Source: Hymenobacter sp.
GTDB taxonomy: Bacteria; Bacteroidota; Bacteroidia; Cytophagales; Hymenobacteraceae
DNA: 5,600 bases
Direction of reading: 5' to 3'
Assembly (NCBI GenBank): GCA_025362615.1
Contig: JANYFQ010000123.1
Location: forward strand, 1-5,600
Below, piece after piece: positions 5,525 to 5,600 of the stretch. Under the pieces are notes generated by a model that saw nothing but the letters and a program-made list of their open reading frames with translations, ran no database searches and was not told the origin of the DNA. Position numbers and translations under genes: made by a program. Numbering within the stretch: the first letter of the stretch is position 1; every line of letters starts with the position of its first letter.

Positions 5525-5600
5525 AGGACTTACGCACCGGTAGCGAACTTGCGCCAAAAATACTGCCATGCTGACCCAACGCACCTACATTGACTACTTG
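5525..5600 (+). mobile_element. Left end of an insertion sequence (continues past the window)
   Basis: The motif AGGACTTACGCACC starting at 5525 resembles the terminal inverted repeats of many bacterial DDE-transposase elements, which often carry GGACTTACGCA at their tips. A transposase start codon follows 43 bp later at 5568, a normal distance for a compact IS. The exact outer base is uncertain by 2-4 nt (TATTAGGAC), because the other end and the target duplication lie outside the window. The family was not assigned; a DDE element with affinities to the IS4/IS701-like groups is my best guess from the transposase N-terminus. Confidence 0.65.
5568..5600 (+). CDS. Transposase, first 11 residues (runs off right edge)
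   Basis: The last 33 bases encode MLTQRTYIDYL in an open frame that continues past the edge. This resembles the N-termini of DDE transposases found in Bacteroidota and cyanobacteria that begin ML-T-x-x-x-YI-(D/E)-YL. Its position just inside an IS-like end supports the call. No catalytic residues are visible in so short a fragment. Confidence 0.6.
   Translation, partial: MLTQRTYIDYL

Noticed and set aside
5300..5584. 94-codon minus-strand frame at the right end
   Set aside because: It crosses the IS boundary and runs antisense to the transposase start and the 38-residue ORF, so it cannot be one ancestral gene.

Overview
The window looks like chromosome of a GC-rich member of Bacteroidota, most like Hymenobacter or a close Cytophagales relative. 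Three things point there. Coding DNA is GC-rich with strong G/C preference at third positions. The recognisable genes have no clear Shine-Dalgarno sequences. The best promoter, in front of rpmH, matches the Bacteroidota primary-sigma pattern TTG-N20-TAnnTTTG. The genus is an inference from these traits and from the protein sequences, not from a search.

Layout. Positions 1-498 (minus strand) hold the N-terminal 166 residues of a CoA-acylating methylmalonate-semialdehyde dehydrogenase (mmsA), which runs off the left edge. A 104-bp spacer with a 15-bp palindrome separates it from a complete M61-family metallopeptidase with a PDZ domain (603-2333, minus). A divergent promoter region follows, then a plus-strand group: rpmH (ribosomal protein bL34, 2476-2640), rnpA (RNase P protein, 2678-3148) and an exported S41 C-terminal-processing-type protease with a PDZ domain (3258-4952). 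Convergent to the protease is a small, AT-rich, membrane-anchored protein with a BamE/SmpA-like motif (minus, ending at 4966). The right end has a 38-codon ORF, then the start of a second ORF that appears to be cut by an insertion sequence. That element's left end and the first 11 codons of its transposase fill the last ~75 bases.

Functionally, rpmH-rnpA is the translation/tRNA-processing pair conserved across bacteria. The S41 protease probably works on envelope proteins, the M61 enzyme on peptides, and MmsA in valine/propionate-type carbon catabolism. These are housekeeping or metabolic genes and no dedicated new multi-gene system is visible.

The unusual part is DNA/RNA structure at rnpA. 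Four degenerate 7-bp repeats fill the rpmH-rnpA gap. An inverted copy of that motif lies inside the rnpA reading frame, bracketing an atypical N-terminal extension. Just downstream, a 70-nt nearly complete inverted repeat sits in the conserved N-terminal part of rnpA and could fold into a long mRNA hairpin. The right end (about 4950-5600) is lower in GC and carries an IS, so it looks like a more recently changed accessory segment.
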